This document shows positions 1 through 5,875 of a DNA stretch of 7,408 nucleotides, piece by piece. The notes beneath the pieces were generated by a model. The model was not told where the DNA came from, did no database searches, and saw nothing but the letters and a program-made list of their open reading frames with translations. Source of the DNA: an uncultured Collinsella sp. (lineage in GTDB: Bacteria > Actinomycetota > Coriobacteriia > Coriobacteriales > Coriobacteriaceae); the NCBI GenBank assembly GCA_900752345.1, contig CAADVA010000260.1:1-7408 (forward strand). The letters run 5' to 3'. The translations under genes and the position numbers were made by a program. Position 1 is the first letter of the stretch; each line of letters opens with the position of its first letter.

Positions 1-396
1 GAGCTGGTCCTCGGTGAGGGTCGCCGAGCCGGCACCCTTGCCGCCAAAACCACCGTTGCCGATAAAGAAGCCGACCACGGCAGCGATCACGACGGCGACC
101 ACAAAGGCGGCAATCATCGTCTTCTTGTGCTTGCAAGCGCGGTCGTCCACGTCCGAGTCGTCGTCCTCGTCCTGCTCCTCGGGCATGAGGTTCTCATCGG
201 CGGCGTCCGCGGCGATCTTTGCCTCCAGGCGAGCGTCCTCCTCCTCAGCGGTCGTGCCGGCGGCAATATGTTCGGCAGACGTGCCGGCGACCAGGTCGAT
301 CTTCTCATCCTCATCACCGTCGGGGCCTTCGCCGCGCTCGATAATCTGGATGCCGTCGATCTCGTCCTTCTCGTCTTTCTTTTGAATCAGACCCAT
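1..396 (-). CDS. N-terminal part of an acidic single-pass membrane protein (runs off the window)
   Basis: This is an incomplete gene: 132 codons are visible from ATG at 394-396, and the frame is still open at base 1. A TAAGGAG ribosome binding site at 406-412 lies 9 nt before the ATG. Residues 1-87 are hydrophilic and very acidic (clusters such as DGDEDEK and EEQDEDDDSDVDD). A short basic stretch, CKHKK (88-92), then precedes one hydrophobic segment at about 94-112 (MIAAFVVAVVIAAVVGFFIG). After it comes a Gly-rich linker, then SATLTEDQL. By the positive-inside rule the acidic part is cytoplasmic and the missing C-terminal part is outside. The layout is compatible with a membrane-anchored extracytoplasmic enzyme or foldase (SurA/PpiC-like), but no catalytic domain is visible. 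I do not assign a function. Confidence 0.85.
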   Translation of the reverse strand, partial: MGLIQKKDEKDEIDGIQIIERGEGPDGDEDEKIDLVAGTSAEHIAAGTTAEEEDARLEAKIAADAADENLMPEEQDEDDDSDVDDRACKHKKTMIAAFVVAVVIAAVVGFFIGNGGFGGKGAGSATLTEDQL

Positions 397-405
397 AGTC
401 AGCTA

Positions 406-412
406 CTCCTTA
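406..412 (-). promoter_or_regulatory. Ribosome binding site of the membrane protein gene
   Basis: The minus strand reads TAAGGAG, a near-perfect anti-16S complement, 9 nt before the ATG at 396. It fixes the start of the partial gene. Confidence 0.75.
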
Positions 413-434
413 TTGGAAACACAATCCCTCATAG

Positions 435-463
435 AATACGCCCGACGAGGCGCCGGGCGTATT
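435..463 (-). terminator. Hairpin, candidate terminator after isocitrate dehydrogenase
   Basis: AATACGCCCG (435-444) and CGGGCGTATT (454-463) are perfect 10-bp inverted arms around a 9-nt loop. The hairpin lies 60 nt past the isocitrate dehydrogenase stop. On the minus strand the 3' arm ends in TATT, followed by CTATG, so there is no real U-tract. It may be a weak terminator. It also sits in the leader of the next gene, so a 5'UTR stem is an alternative. The rest of the gap (397-522) contains a weak TATAAC box (473-478, minus) but no convincing -35. Confidence 0.5.
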
Positions 464-522
464 GATTCTTAGGTTATACGCAAACACTTAAGTACTATTT
501 AGGCATTTGCAGCGTGCATGCC

Positions 523-1608
523 TTAGGCCAGGTGCTCAATAACGGCATCGGCAAAGGCCTGCGTACCGACAGCGCCCTCGACGGAACCGGTCTGGGCACG
601 ACGTACGTCGCCGGTAACCTGCTTACCCTCGTCGAGCGTGGCGGACACGGCGGCGCGGATACGATTGGCCGCATCGTTCTCGCCCAGATGATCGAGCATC
701 ATAGCCGCAGACAGAATCTCGGCCGTGGGGTTGGCGATGTCCTGGCCCGCGATATCGGGCGCGGAGCCGTGCGTTGCCTCGAAGATGGCGCAGTCGGCAC
801 CGATGTTGGAGCCGGGGGCCATACCTAAGCCGCCCACCAGGCCAGCGCACAGGTCGCTCACGATGTCGCCGTACAGGTTGGGCAGCACCAGGACATCGAA
901 GTCATTGGGGTTCTGGACCAGACCCATGCAGGTGGCGTCGACAATCTTGTCGTTGAACTCGATATCGGGATAGTTGGCGGCCACCTCGCGCGCCACGCGC
1001 AGGAACAGGCCGTCGGTCGCCTTCATGATGTTGGCCTTGTGCACGGCCGTCACCTTTTTGCGACCGCAGCGGCGGGCATACTCAAAGGCATACTCCACAA
1101 TGCGGCGGCTCTTGGCGATAGAGATCGGCTTAATCGAGATTGCGGAATCGGCGGCGAAGGTCTTTTGACCCGAACGCTCAACGAGCTGCGAGAGCTCCTC
1201 GACCTCGGCAGCGCCCTCATCGAACTCGATGCCGGCGTAGAGGTCCTCGGTGTTCTCGCGCACGATAACCAGGTCGACATCGCGGAAACGAGAGCCGTCG
1301 CCCGGCTGTGACAGGCAAGGGCGCACACAGGCGTACAGGTCGAAATGCTTGCGCAGGGCCACGTTGACGCTGCGGAAGCCCGTGCCGACCGGCGTGGTGA
1401 TGGGGCCCTTGATGGCAACTTTGGTCTCGGCGACCGCATCAAGCACATGTTGGGGCAGCGGCGTGCCAAACTTGTCCATGACGCCGGCGCCGGCCTCCTG
1501 GACGTTCCAGTTGATCTGGACACCGGTTGCCTCGACCACGCGGCGCATGGCCTGCGTAATCTCGGGACCGATACCGTCACCGGGAATCAGGACTACATCG
1601 TGCGCCAT
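523..1608 (-). CDS. icd: Isocitrate dehydrogenase, NAD-dependent type
   Basis: This 361-aa protein would catalyse oxidative decarboxylation of isocitrate to 2-oxoglutarate in the cytoplasm. It is a full-length member of the isocitrate/isopropylmalate dehydrogenase family. The nucleotide-binding start is LIPGDGIGPEI (7-17). The isocitrate-binding signature at 79-96 (RSVNVALRKHFDLYACVR) gives Ser80, Asn82, Arg86 and Arg96, matching E. coli Icd Ser113, Asn115, Arg119 and Arg129. Arg117, Tyr124 (RENTEDLYAGIE), Lys191 (VHKAN), Asp224, Asp248 and Asp252 (NLYGDIVSD) complete the catalytic and metal set. The cofactor loop HGSAPDIAG (280-288) has Asp-Ile where NADP enzymes have Lys-Tyr, which predicts NAD; overall it resembles the mitochondrial NAD-IDH subunit. 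The ATG (1606-1608) lies 6 bp after the HEAT gene stop, and its GAGGAG ribosome binding site overlaps that gene's last codons, so translational coupling is likely. Homoisocitrate dehydrogenase is a less likely alternative. Confidence 0.93.
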   Translation of the reverse strand: MAHDVVLIPGDGIGPEITQAMRRVVEATGVQINWNVQEAGAGVMDKFGTPLPQHVLDAVAETKVAIKGPITTPVGTGFRSVNVALRKHFDLYACVRPCLSQPGDGSRFRDVDLVIVRENTEDLYAGIEFDEGAAEVEELSQLVERSGQKTFAADSAISIKPISIAKSRRIVEYAFEYARRCGRKKVTAVHKANIMKATDGLFLRVAREVAANYPDIEFNDKIVDATCMGLVQNPNDFDVLVLPNLYGDIVSDLCAGLVGGLGMAPGSNIGADCAIFEATHGSAPDIAGQDIANPTAEILSAAMMLDHLGENDAANRIRAAVSATLDEGKQVTGDVRRAQTGSVEGAVGTQAFADAVIEHLA

Positions 1609-1614
1609 AATCTG

Positions 1615-2313
1615 TTACTCCTCGTCTTCGGCGTCGTCAGATTTTTTAACGCTAGCACGCTTCTTCTTTTTGGAGAGATCCAGGCCAAAACGTTTAACAA
1701 GCATTTCGCAAATCTCGCTCGAACGGGCCTTGAGATAGCTACCCTTGCCGTTCTCGGCATCGAACTTAAGGCGCAGCGCGAGCTTCTCGGCGACCTCGGC
1801 GTCAATCTCGCCCCGGCCAAACTCGTACAGGCAACCGAGCATGTCGCGATACTCGAGGTCGCCGTGGTAGCACTGGATGGCCTCGTCCAGGATGGGCCAA
1901 GCCTCGCGCGAACGCTCGACGCTCGTGGCGCCCCACACGCACAGCAGGCGGAAGGCGGCATAGCGCAGCGTGGACGAAATCTCATCGAACAGCGCGGTCT
2001 CGGCGCCCTCAAAGGCATCGCCCAGCTGCTCGGGGCAGGTGGTGGCGAGCGCCGCCAGGGCATCGAGAGCCTCCCAGCGGGTCTGAGCCTCGGGGCGGTC
2101 GAGCGCCTCGATCAGCGCGGGCACGCAGGGCACGACGCGCTGCGGATCGCGCTCGGCAAGCAGGTGCAGCACGCGGGCGGCAAACTGACGGATGCGGCGC
2201 GTGGGGCAGCCGAGCTCCTGGACCAGGCGGTCGACGGCGTTCTCGTTCTCCTCTGCCAGCTGGAGCTGTGCCAGCTCCTCGTCGGTGAGCTGTTCGTCTT
2301 TGTTTTCTGCCAT
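1615..2313 (-). CDS. HEAT-repeat-like helical protein of unknown function
   Basis: This 232-aa protein is predicted to be soluble and all-helical. An acidic N-terminus (1-25) is followed by amphipathic helix pairs typical of HEAT repeats: about 26-53 (VDRLVQELGCPTRRIRQFAA region), 60-93 (PALIEALDRPEAQTRWEALD region), and 97-129. A longer helical region spans 135-210. The C-terminus is a lysine cluster (SKKKKRASVKK) ending in an acidic tail. No catalytic motif is visible. HEAT-like proteins are usually protein-binding scaffolds; which partner this one has cannot be read from the sequence. AGAGGT at 2318-2323 precedes the ATG at 2311-2313. The gene starts 15 bp after the upstream membrane-protein gene and ends 6 bp before icd, so it is probably in one operon with both. 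Confidence 0.87.
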   Translation of the reverse strand: MAENKDEQLTDEELAQLQLAEENENAVDRLVQELGCPTRRIRQFAARVLHLLAERDPQRVVPCVPALIEALDRPEAQTRWEALDALAALATTCPEQLGDAFEGAETALFDEISSTLRYAAFRLLCVWGATSVERSREAWPILDEAIQCYHGDLEYRDMLGCLYEFGRGEIDAEVAEKLALRLKFDAENGKGSYLKARSSEICEMLVKRFGLDLSKKKKRASVKKSDDAEDEE

Positions 2314-2328
2314 AGTTACCTCTTTTTA

Positions 2329-2757
2329 CTATTTCTTAGCGTGCTTGTCAGCACCCTTGCTGTCATCGGTGACCGAGATGAGCTGTCGGTCGGCCGCGCC
2401 ATTGCGACGCGCACGGCGGCGCTCCTCGGCATCGCCCGCGTCGGCGGCGGCGCGGTGAGCCTTGTTAACGTTAAAGACCTCGTCGTGTTTGCGCCACGGA
2501 CCGACGGACTCGCCAAAGCTCATCTTAAGGCCGGCGATAAAGCCGCCGAGCCAGCCGATCGGCGCAAACTGCACCAGCGGGAACAGCGAGAACACCCAGG
2601 TCAGCAGGATGACTGCCGCCGCTCCCGCAAAGTTGGCAATCCAGTAGTCGCGCTTGGTGATGACGCGCTTTTCGCACGCCCACTGGCCGCACAAAAAGCC
2701 AATGTAGATCGCGAAGAGAAAGAGCACCAGCGCAAGCACCACGAACGTCCAGCTCAT
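2329..2757 (-). CDS. Small membrane protein with two hydrophobic helices
   Basis: This 142-aa protein matches no family I recognise. Hydrophobic segments lie at about 4-24 (WTFVVLALVLFLFAIYIGFL) and 41-60, followed by a less certain hydrophobic stretch at 61-77 (APIGWLGGFIAGL). The region after residue 85 is hydrophilic and basic (RRRARRN, KGADKHAKK), which suggests a cytoplasmic tail. I choose the ATG at 2755-2757. GGGGAG lies 8 nt upstream, inside the final codons of the preceding dehydrogenase gene, and the coding gap is only 5 bp, so coupling is likely. A start 12 codons earlier (2793) would overlap the dehydrogenase tail and add a non-hydrophobic Arg/Pro-rich extension, so it is less likely. 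Confidence 0.82.
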   Translation of the reverse strand: MSWTFVVLALVLFLFAIYIGFLCGQWACEKRVITKRDYWIANFAGAAAVILLTWVFSLFPLVQFAPIGWLGGFIAGLKMSFGESVGPWRKHDEVFNVNKAHRAAADAGDAEERRRARRNGAADRQLISVTDDSKGADKHAKK

Positions 2758-2762
2758 GGGCG

Positions 2763-3842
2763 CTACTCCCCGTGATGGTGGCCGCAGCAGCACTCGTGGC
2801 CATCATCATGGCCGTGGCCGCCGCAGCACTCGTGGTCCTCGCCATGGTGGTGGCCGCAACCGCACTCATGGTCGTCGCCGTGCTCGCCGCAACCGCAGCC
2901 GTCCTCGTGAGCACCGTGCTCTTCGGGACGATACTGCGACCAGTCCAGACCGGCGGCGATGGCGTCGGCCTCCTCCTTATAGAGGACCGTGATGGCCTGG
3001 GTGCCCAGCTTGGCACCACCGATGGCATCGAGCATGTCGTAGAGCGTAAAGGCCACGTCGGCGCCGGGCAGCGCAAGCTCGCGATCGTCGGCATAGGCGA
3101 GCGCCAAGCGCAGGTCCTTGATGAAGTGCTCGACCATAAAGCCGGGCTTGTAGTCGCCGTCGAGCGCCTTGGTAGCCAGGCTCTCCATGGCGCCGGACTT
3201 GCCGGTACCGCCCAGGATCATCTGGCGGGTCTTCTCCAGATCAAGGCCGCTCAGCTCGGCAAATGCCATGGCGTCTGCCATGCCGACCATGCAGGCGCCC
3301 AGCGACACCTGGTTGGCGAGCTTGGCAGCCTGGCCCTTGCCGGCGCCGTCGAAGCAGCAGATGGTTGCCGCAAAGGTGGAAAGGATATCGCGAACCGGAG
3401 CGATGTCGTTCTCGGTAGCGCCCACGATAGCCGTGAGCGTACCGGCGATAGCGCCCGACTCGCCGCCGGTGACGGGGCAGTCAAACGCCATGCGACCAGA
3501 AACCTGGGCGGCCTCGGCAATGTCACGGGCAAGCTCGGGCGAGCTCGTGGTGAGGTCGATCAAGACCGCGCCGGGCTTAGTGCACGCGAGCAGGCCGTCG
3601 CCCGCCAGGTAGAGTTCCTCGACCTCGGAGGGATAGCCCACCATGGTAAAGACGACATCGGCGTTCGCCGCGGCATCGGCCGGGGTATCTGCCCCGACGG
3701 CGCCGCGCTCGATAAGCGCCGCCGCCTTGGACTTGGTGCGGTTGTTGACCGTGACGGGATAGCCGGCGTCCAGAATGTGGCCGGCGATGGGGGCACCCAT
3801 GATTCCGGTGCCGATGAATGCGACGGAGAGCTTGTTTGCCAT
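2763..3842 (-). CDS. NAD(P)-dependent beta-hydroxyacid dehydrogenase with His/Cys-rich C-terminal tail
   Basis: This 359-aa protein belongs to the 3-hydroxyisobutyrate dehydrogenase / tartronate semialdehyde reductase (GarR/GlxR) family of cytoplasmic oxidoreductases. The Rossmann motif FIGTGIMGAPIAGHIL spans 9-24, followed by NNRT at 33-36; Asn-Arg-Thr there usually means NADP(H). The substrate loop is DCPVTGGESGAIAG (121-134), the catalytic lysine is Lys174 in GKGQAAKLANQ, and the conserved C-terminal signature is KDLRLAL (242-248). The family normally ends near residue 300. This protein continues with about 50 residues containing 14 His and 9 Cys, including three 12-residue repeats (324-359). 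The exact substrate (3-hydroxyisobutyrate, tartronate semialdehyde, succinic semialdehyde or another) cannot be told. The ATG at 3840-3842 is preceded by an AAGGAAAGG ribosome binding site. It leads the tightly spaced group running to icd. Confidence 0.92.
   Translation of the reverse strand: MANKLSVAFIGTGIMGAPIAGHILDAGYPVTVNNRTKSKAAALIERGAVGADTPADAAANADVVFTMVGYPSEVEELYLAGDGLLACTKPGAVLIDLTTSSPELARDIAEAAQVSGRMAFDCPVTGGESGAIAGTLTAIVGATENDIAPVRDILSTFAATICCFDGAGKGQAAKLANQVSLGACMVGMADAMAFAELSGLDLEKTRQMILGGTGKSGAMESLATKALDGDYKPGFMVEHFIKDLRLALAYADDRELALPGADVAFTLYDMLDAIGGAKLGTQAITVLYKEEADAIAAGLDWSQYRPEEHGAHEDGCGCGEHGDDHECGCGHHHGEDHECCGGHGHDDGHECCCGHHHGE
2766..2873 (-). repeat. Three tandem 36-bp units encoding 12-residue His/Cys repeats
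   Basis: Units lie at 2838-2873, 2802-2837 and 2766-2801 and encode DHECGCGHHHGE, DHECCGGHGHDD and GHECCCGHHHGE, in translation order. The first and third match at about 29 of 36 bases, and the second and third at about 27 of 36. A degenerate fourth unit may precede them (residues 312-323, HEDGCGCGEHGD). The pattern suggests growth by in-frame tandem duplication. The last unit also carries the GGGGAG ribosome binding site of the next gene. Confidence 0.85.
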
Positions 3843-3940
3843 GAAACCTTTCCTTTTGGGTTGGGTGTTGTTACCAGGTTGAATACTCGGTGCCAGCGTT
3901 TGGGCTGTGAGTCGAGGGCGATTACGGACGCAGCGCTTGC

Positions 3941-4894
3941 CTACTGACCGCGCACGCGGCGGGCGATACGGTCGGAAAGCGACGCCTTGTCGGCGCGGTT
4001 CTTACCCCAAAACGCGCAGCCCACCATGCCGGGGCCCACGTGCGAGCCGATGGTGGGACCCACGGAGCCGCGAATGATCGTGACGTCGGCGCAACCCTCC
4101 TCCTTGCGGATGACGGCTTCGAGCCAGTCACCATCCTTTTCGGCATCGGCCGTCATGATGGCGATGGGTATGGTGCGATCGGGCACGTAGTTCTCGCGGA
4201 ACGACTTGAGGATGGACTTGAGCGCCTTCTTGCGGCCGCGGTTGACGCCGATCAGCGACAGCGAGCCGGCCAGGTCGTAGGAGAGCTCGGGCTTGACGTC
4301 GAGCTTTGCCGTGAGCTGCGCCGCCGCGGGAGGAATGCGGCCGCCGGCAGCCAGTGCGTCGAAGCTCTCGAGCGTAAAGTAGCCGTGCACGTAGGTCTTT
4401 GCCTCGTTTGCCCAATCGACCAGCTGCTTGGCGGTCAGTCCTGCCGAACGCTGGCGCACGGCCTCGAGCGCCAAGAGCGCACCGGTCGCGCAGGGCAGAG
4501 CGTTGTCGACCACGTAGAGCTCAAAGTTGGGATACTCGGCGCGCACGACATCTGCCGCCTGGCACGCGGAGTTGTAGCTCGACGACAGCGCCGAGGTAAA
4601 GCACAGGTAGACCGTGGGCGTGCCCTCTTTGGCGCACTCGGTAAAAAACTCGATATAGCGACCGAGCGACACAGCCGAGGTGGACACGCGGGCACCGGCG
4701 CGCATGCGGTCGTAGAACTCCTTGGGTGTGATGCTCGACCAGATGTCATCCGTGCGCTCCTCGCCATCGATAATGAAGGGGAAACCCAGGATATCGACAT
4801 CGAGGTTCGCGGCGACCTCGGGGCTAAAGTCGCAGCAGGTATCGACGACGATGCGGCAACGGTCTGAATGACCGGCGGATGCGGCCTTGTCCAT
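3941..4894 (-). CDS. DegV family protein (fatty-acid-binding fold)
   Basis: This 317-aa protein is cytoplasmic and has the length and order of conserved segments of the DegV family, whose members bind fatty acids. In Firmicutes, the FakB members present fatty acid to the kinase FakA. Visible family segments are VVDTCCDFSPE (16-26), RVSTSAVS (69-76, the TSxPS-like loop), CFTSALSSSYNSA (98-110, the usual SSGLSGTYQSA), ALAAGGRI (180-187), KPEL (201-204), and GPTIGSHVGPG (279-289). The Ser/Thr residues in the second and third segments are expected to hold the lipid carboxylate. The start is ATG at 4892-4894, 8 nt after TAAGGAG; a TTG immediately before it (4895-4897) is possible. No fakA-like kinase gene is in the window. 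The gene starts just after the hpf terminator and is 98 bp from the dehydrogenase gene. Confidence 0.92.
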   Translation of the reverse strand: MDKAASAGHSDRCRIVVDTCCDFSPEVAANLDVDILGFPFIIDGEERTDDIWSSITPKEFYDRMRAGARVSTSAVSLGRYIEFFTECAKEGTPTVYLCFTSALSSSYNSACQAADVVRAEYPNFELYVVDNALPCATGALLALEAVRQRSAGLTAKQLVDWANEAKTYVHGYFTLESFDALAAGGRIPPAAAQLTAKLDVKPELSYDLAGSLSLIGVNRGRKKALKSILKSFRENYVPDRTIPIAIMTADAEKDGDWLEAVIRKEEGCADVTIIRGSVGPTIGSHVGPGMVGCAFWGKNRADKASLSDRIARRVRGQ

Positions 4895-4902
4895 CAAAGC
4901 GA

Positions 4903-4909
4903 CTCCTTA
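4903..4909 (-). promoter_or_regulatory. Ribosome binding site of the DegV-family gene
   Basis: The minus strand reads TAAGGAG, 8 nt before ATG 4894 and 5 nt before the alternative TTG 4897. It begins only 3 nt after the T-run of the hpf terminator. Confidence 0.75.
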
Positions 4910-4912
4910 CGT

Positions 4913-4944
4913 AAAAAGGCGGCCACCCGCATGGGATGGCCGCC
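4913..4944 (-). terminator. Rho-independent terminator of hpf
   Basis: GGCGGCCA (4918-4925) and TGGCCGCC (4937-4944) form an 8-bp stem, extended by CCC/GGG with one bulged base around a GCAT loop. On the minus strand the stem is followed by TTTTT (4917-4913). This classic intrinsic terminator lies about 30 nt past the hpf stop. Confidence 0.88.
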
Positions 4945-4948
4945 AACC

Positions 4949-4968
4949 GTTAACTCATGCAAGTTAAC
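4949..4968. promoter_or_regulatory. 20-bp palindrome between hpf stop and terminator
   Basis: GTTAACT (4949-4955) and AGTTAAC (4962-4968) are perfect 7-bp inverted arms around CATGCA. The size suits an operator for a dimeric regulator. It could also simply be a second small hairpin in the hpf 3'UTR. Function is not shown. Confidence 0.4.
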
Positions 4969-4973
4969 GTATT

Positions 4974-5558
4974 TTACTCGTCAAGTGTTTCGATGCGGGG
5001 CTTGATGATGCCATATCCACCATTCTTACGGTGATACACCACATTGATGAGGCCAGTCGTCGCGTTCTCGAACACGTAGAAGTCGTGGCCGAGCAGATCG
5101 GTCTGCACCAGCGCCTGCTCCTCAGTCATCGGGGTGACATCAATGACCTTCTCACGGACGAGCAGGTCGTCCTCCTCCTCGGGCAGCAGCAGGTCGGCCA
5201 GATCCTCGACGCGCTCGACCGGTGCGACATCCGCTGCGCTGGCACCGCCCTGGCGGTTGTCCACGACCTTGGTCTTGAACTTGCGCAGCTGGCGGGTGAC
5301 CTTATCGGCGGAGAGGTCGATGGCGGCGTACATATCTGCACCGTGCTCGGCAACGCGAATCACCGAACCGCGAGCGCGAACCGTAACCTCGACGATTGCC
5401 GGGTTGGGGTTCGAGGGGTTCTTCTCATAACGAAGCACGACGTCGACTGTCATGGGCTCGATGTCGAAAACCTTGAGCGCCTCGCCGATTTTCTCATCCA
5501 CATGCGCACGCAGAGCATCGGTTACCGTCGTCTTGCGTCCAGAAACCTTGATATCCAT
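4974..5558 (-). CDS. hpf: Ribosome hibernation promoting factor, long form (HPF/RaiA)
   Basis: This 194-aa protein binds the 30S subunit in stationary phase or stress. The long form also bridges two 70S ribosomes into inactive 100S dimers through its C-terminal domain. The N-terminal S30AE-type domain spans about 1-97 (MDIKVSGRKTTVTDALRAHV, later DMYAAIDLSADKVTRQLRKFK). A charged linker spans about 98-134. The C-terminal dimerisation domain spans about 135-187 and carries hallmark segments (VREKVIDVTPMTEEQAL, LLGHDFYVF, INVVYHRKNGGYGIIKP). The start is ATG 5556-5558, because GGAG lies 6 nt upstream and the protein then begins exactly at the family's usual MDIKVSGR. The frame stays open 20 codons further upstream, but that stretch does not look like the family. 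The gene is monocistronic by its flanking terminators. Confidence 0.95.
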   Translation of the reverse strand: MDIKVSGRKTTVTDALRAHVDEKIGEALKVFDIEPMTVDVVLRYEKNPSNPNPAIVEVTVRARGSVIRVAEHGADMYAAIDLSADKVTRQLRKFKTKVVDNRQGGASAADVAPVERVEDLADLLLPEEEDDLLVREKVIDVTPMTEEQALVQTDLLGHDFYVFENATTGLINVVYHRKNGGYGIIKPRIETLDE

Positions 5559-5775
5559 ACGTGGCTCCAATCTGCCTCGGGGACTTACTGTACTGGCTAT
5601 GTACCCATTGCCGTGCATTTAATCACGCGGATTCCTAAAGACCCGAATAACGATTGCTTGATACCGCATACCGAAGTCTCGCACTTTTCTGTGGCAAAGT
5701 GCGCTATAGGAGGGCGACGGCGACTTTGGTTTTGCACTTAAAAAGTGTCTTTGACCTGCTGGTTTTATGGAAACG
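5559..5775 (-). promoter_or_regulatory. Leader/promoter region of hpf with two AAGTGC inverted repeats
   Basis: This non-coding stretch lies between the upstream terminator and hpf and must hold the hpf promoter. I find no -35/-10 pair that is convincing. GCACTTT (5681-5687) and AAAGTGC (5696-5702) are perfect 7-bp inverted arms, and CACTT (5735-5739) with AAGTG (5743-5747) repeats the same core about 50 bp upstream of the first. They may be operators or small hairpins. Confidence 0.4.
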
Positions 5776-5809
5776 AAAAAGCCGGGCTCCCCTGTTGGGA
5801 AAGCCCGGC
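5776..5809 (-). terminator. Rho-independent terminator after the binding-protein gene
   Basis: GCCGGGCT (5781-5788) and AGCCCGGC (5802-5809) form a perfect 8-bp stem. An inner CCC/GGG helix is possible. On the minus strand it is followed by TTTTTCGTTT. It lies about 70 nt past the lipoprotein gene stop and separates that unit from hpf. Confidence 0.88.
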
Positions 5810-5832
5810 AATGCGTGTTGAAACCGTGAAGA

Positions 5833-5861
5833 GGCGTCTCTCCTAGCGCATAGGAGACGCC
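5833..5861 (-). other. Stem-loop just downstream of the binding-protein gene
   Basis: GGCGTCTC-TC-CTA (5833-5845) pairs with TAGGAGACGCC (5851-5861) over 11 bp, with a 2-nt bulge and a 5-nt loop, 14 nt past the stop codon. On the minus strand CTCTTCAC follows, so there is no U-tract. It may protect the mRNA 3' end or pause polymerase ahead of the real terminator at 5776-5809. Confidence 0.5.
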
Positions 5862-5875
5862 ACCCCTAGCAATAA

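Noticed and set aside
1345..2775. 476-codon open frame on the plus strand
   Set aside because: It lies antisense to icd, the HEAT-like gene and the membrane protein gene, which match families or have ribosome binding sites. Its product resembles no protein and reflects GC-rich third-position bias.
2758..2793. 12-codon N-terminal extension of the small membrane protein
   Set aside because: It overlaps the dehydrogenase gene and separates the ribosome binding site at 2766-2771 from the start. ATG 2757 fits better.
2772..3947. 391-codon open frame on the plus strand
   Set aside because: It is fully antisense to the beta-hydroxyacid dehydrogenase gene, which carries all its family motifs. Its Ala/Val-rich start is the mirror of the His/Cys tail codons.
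5559..5618. 20-codon N-terminal extension of hpf
   Set aside because: The downstream ATG at 5558 has GGAG at the right distance and gives the family's normal N-terminus; the extension has no such support.
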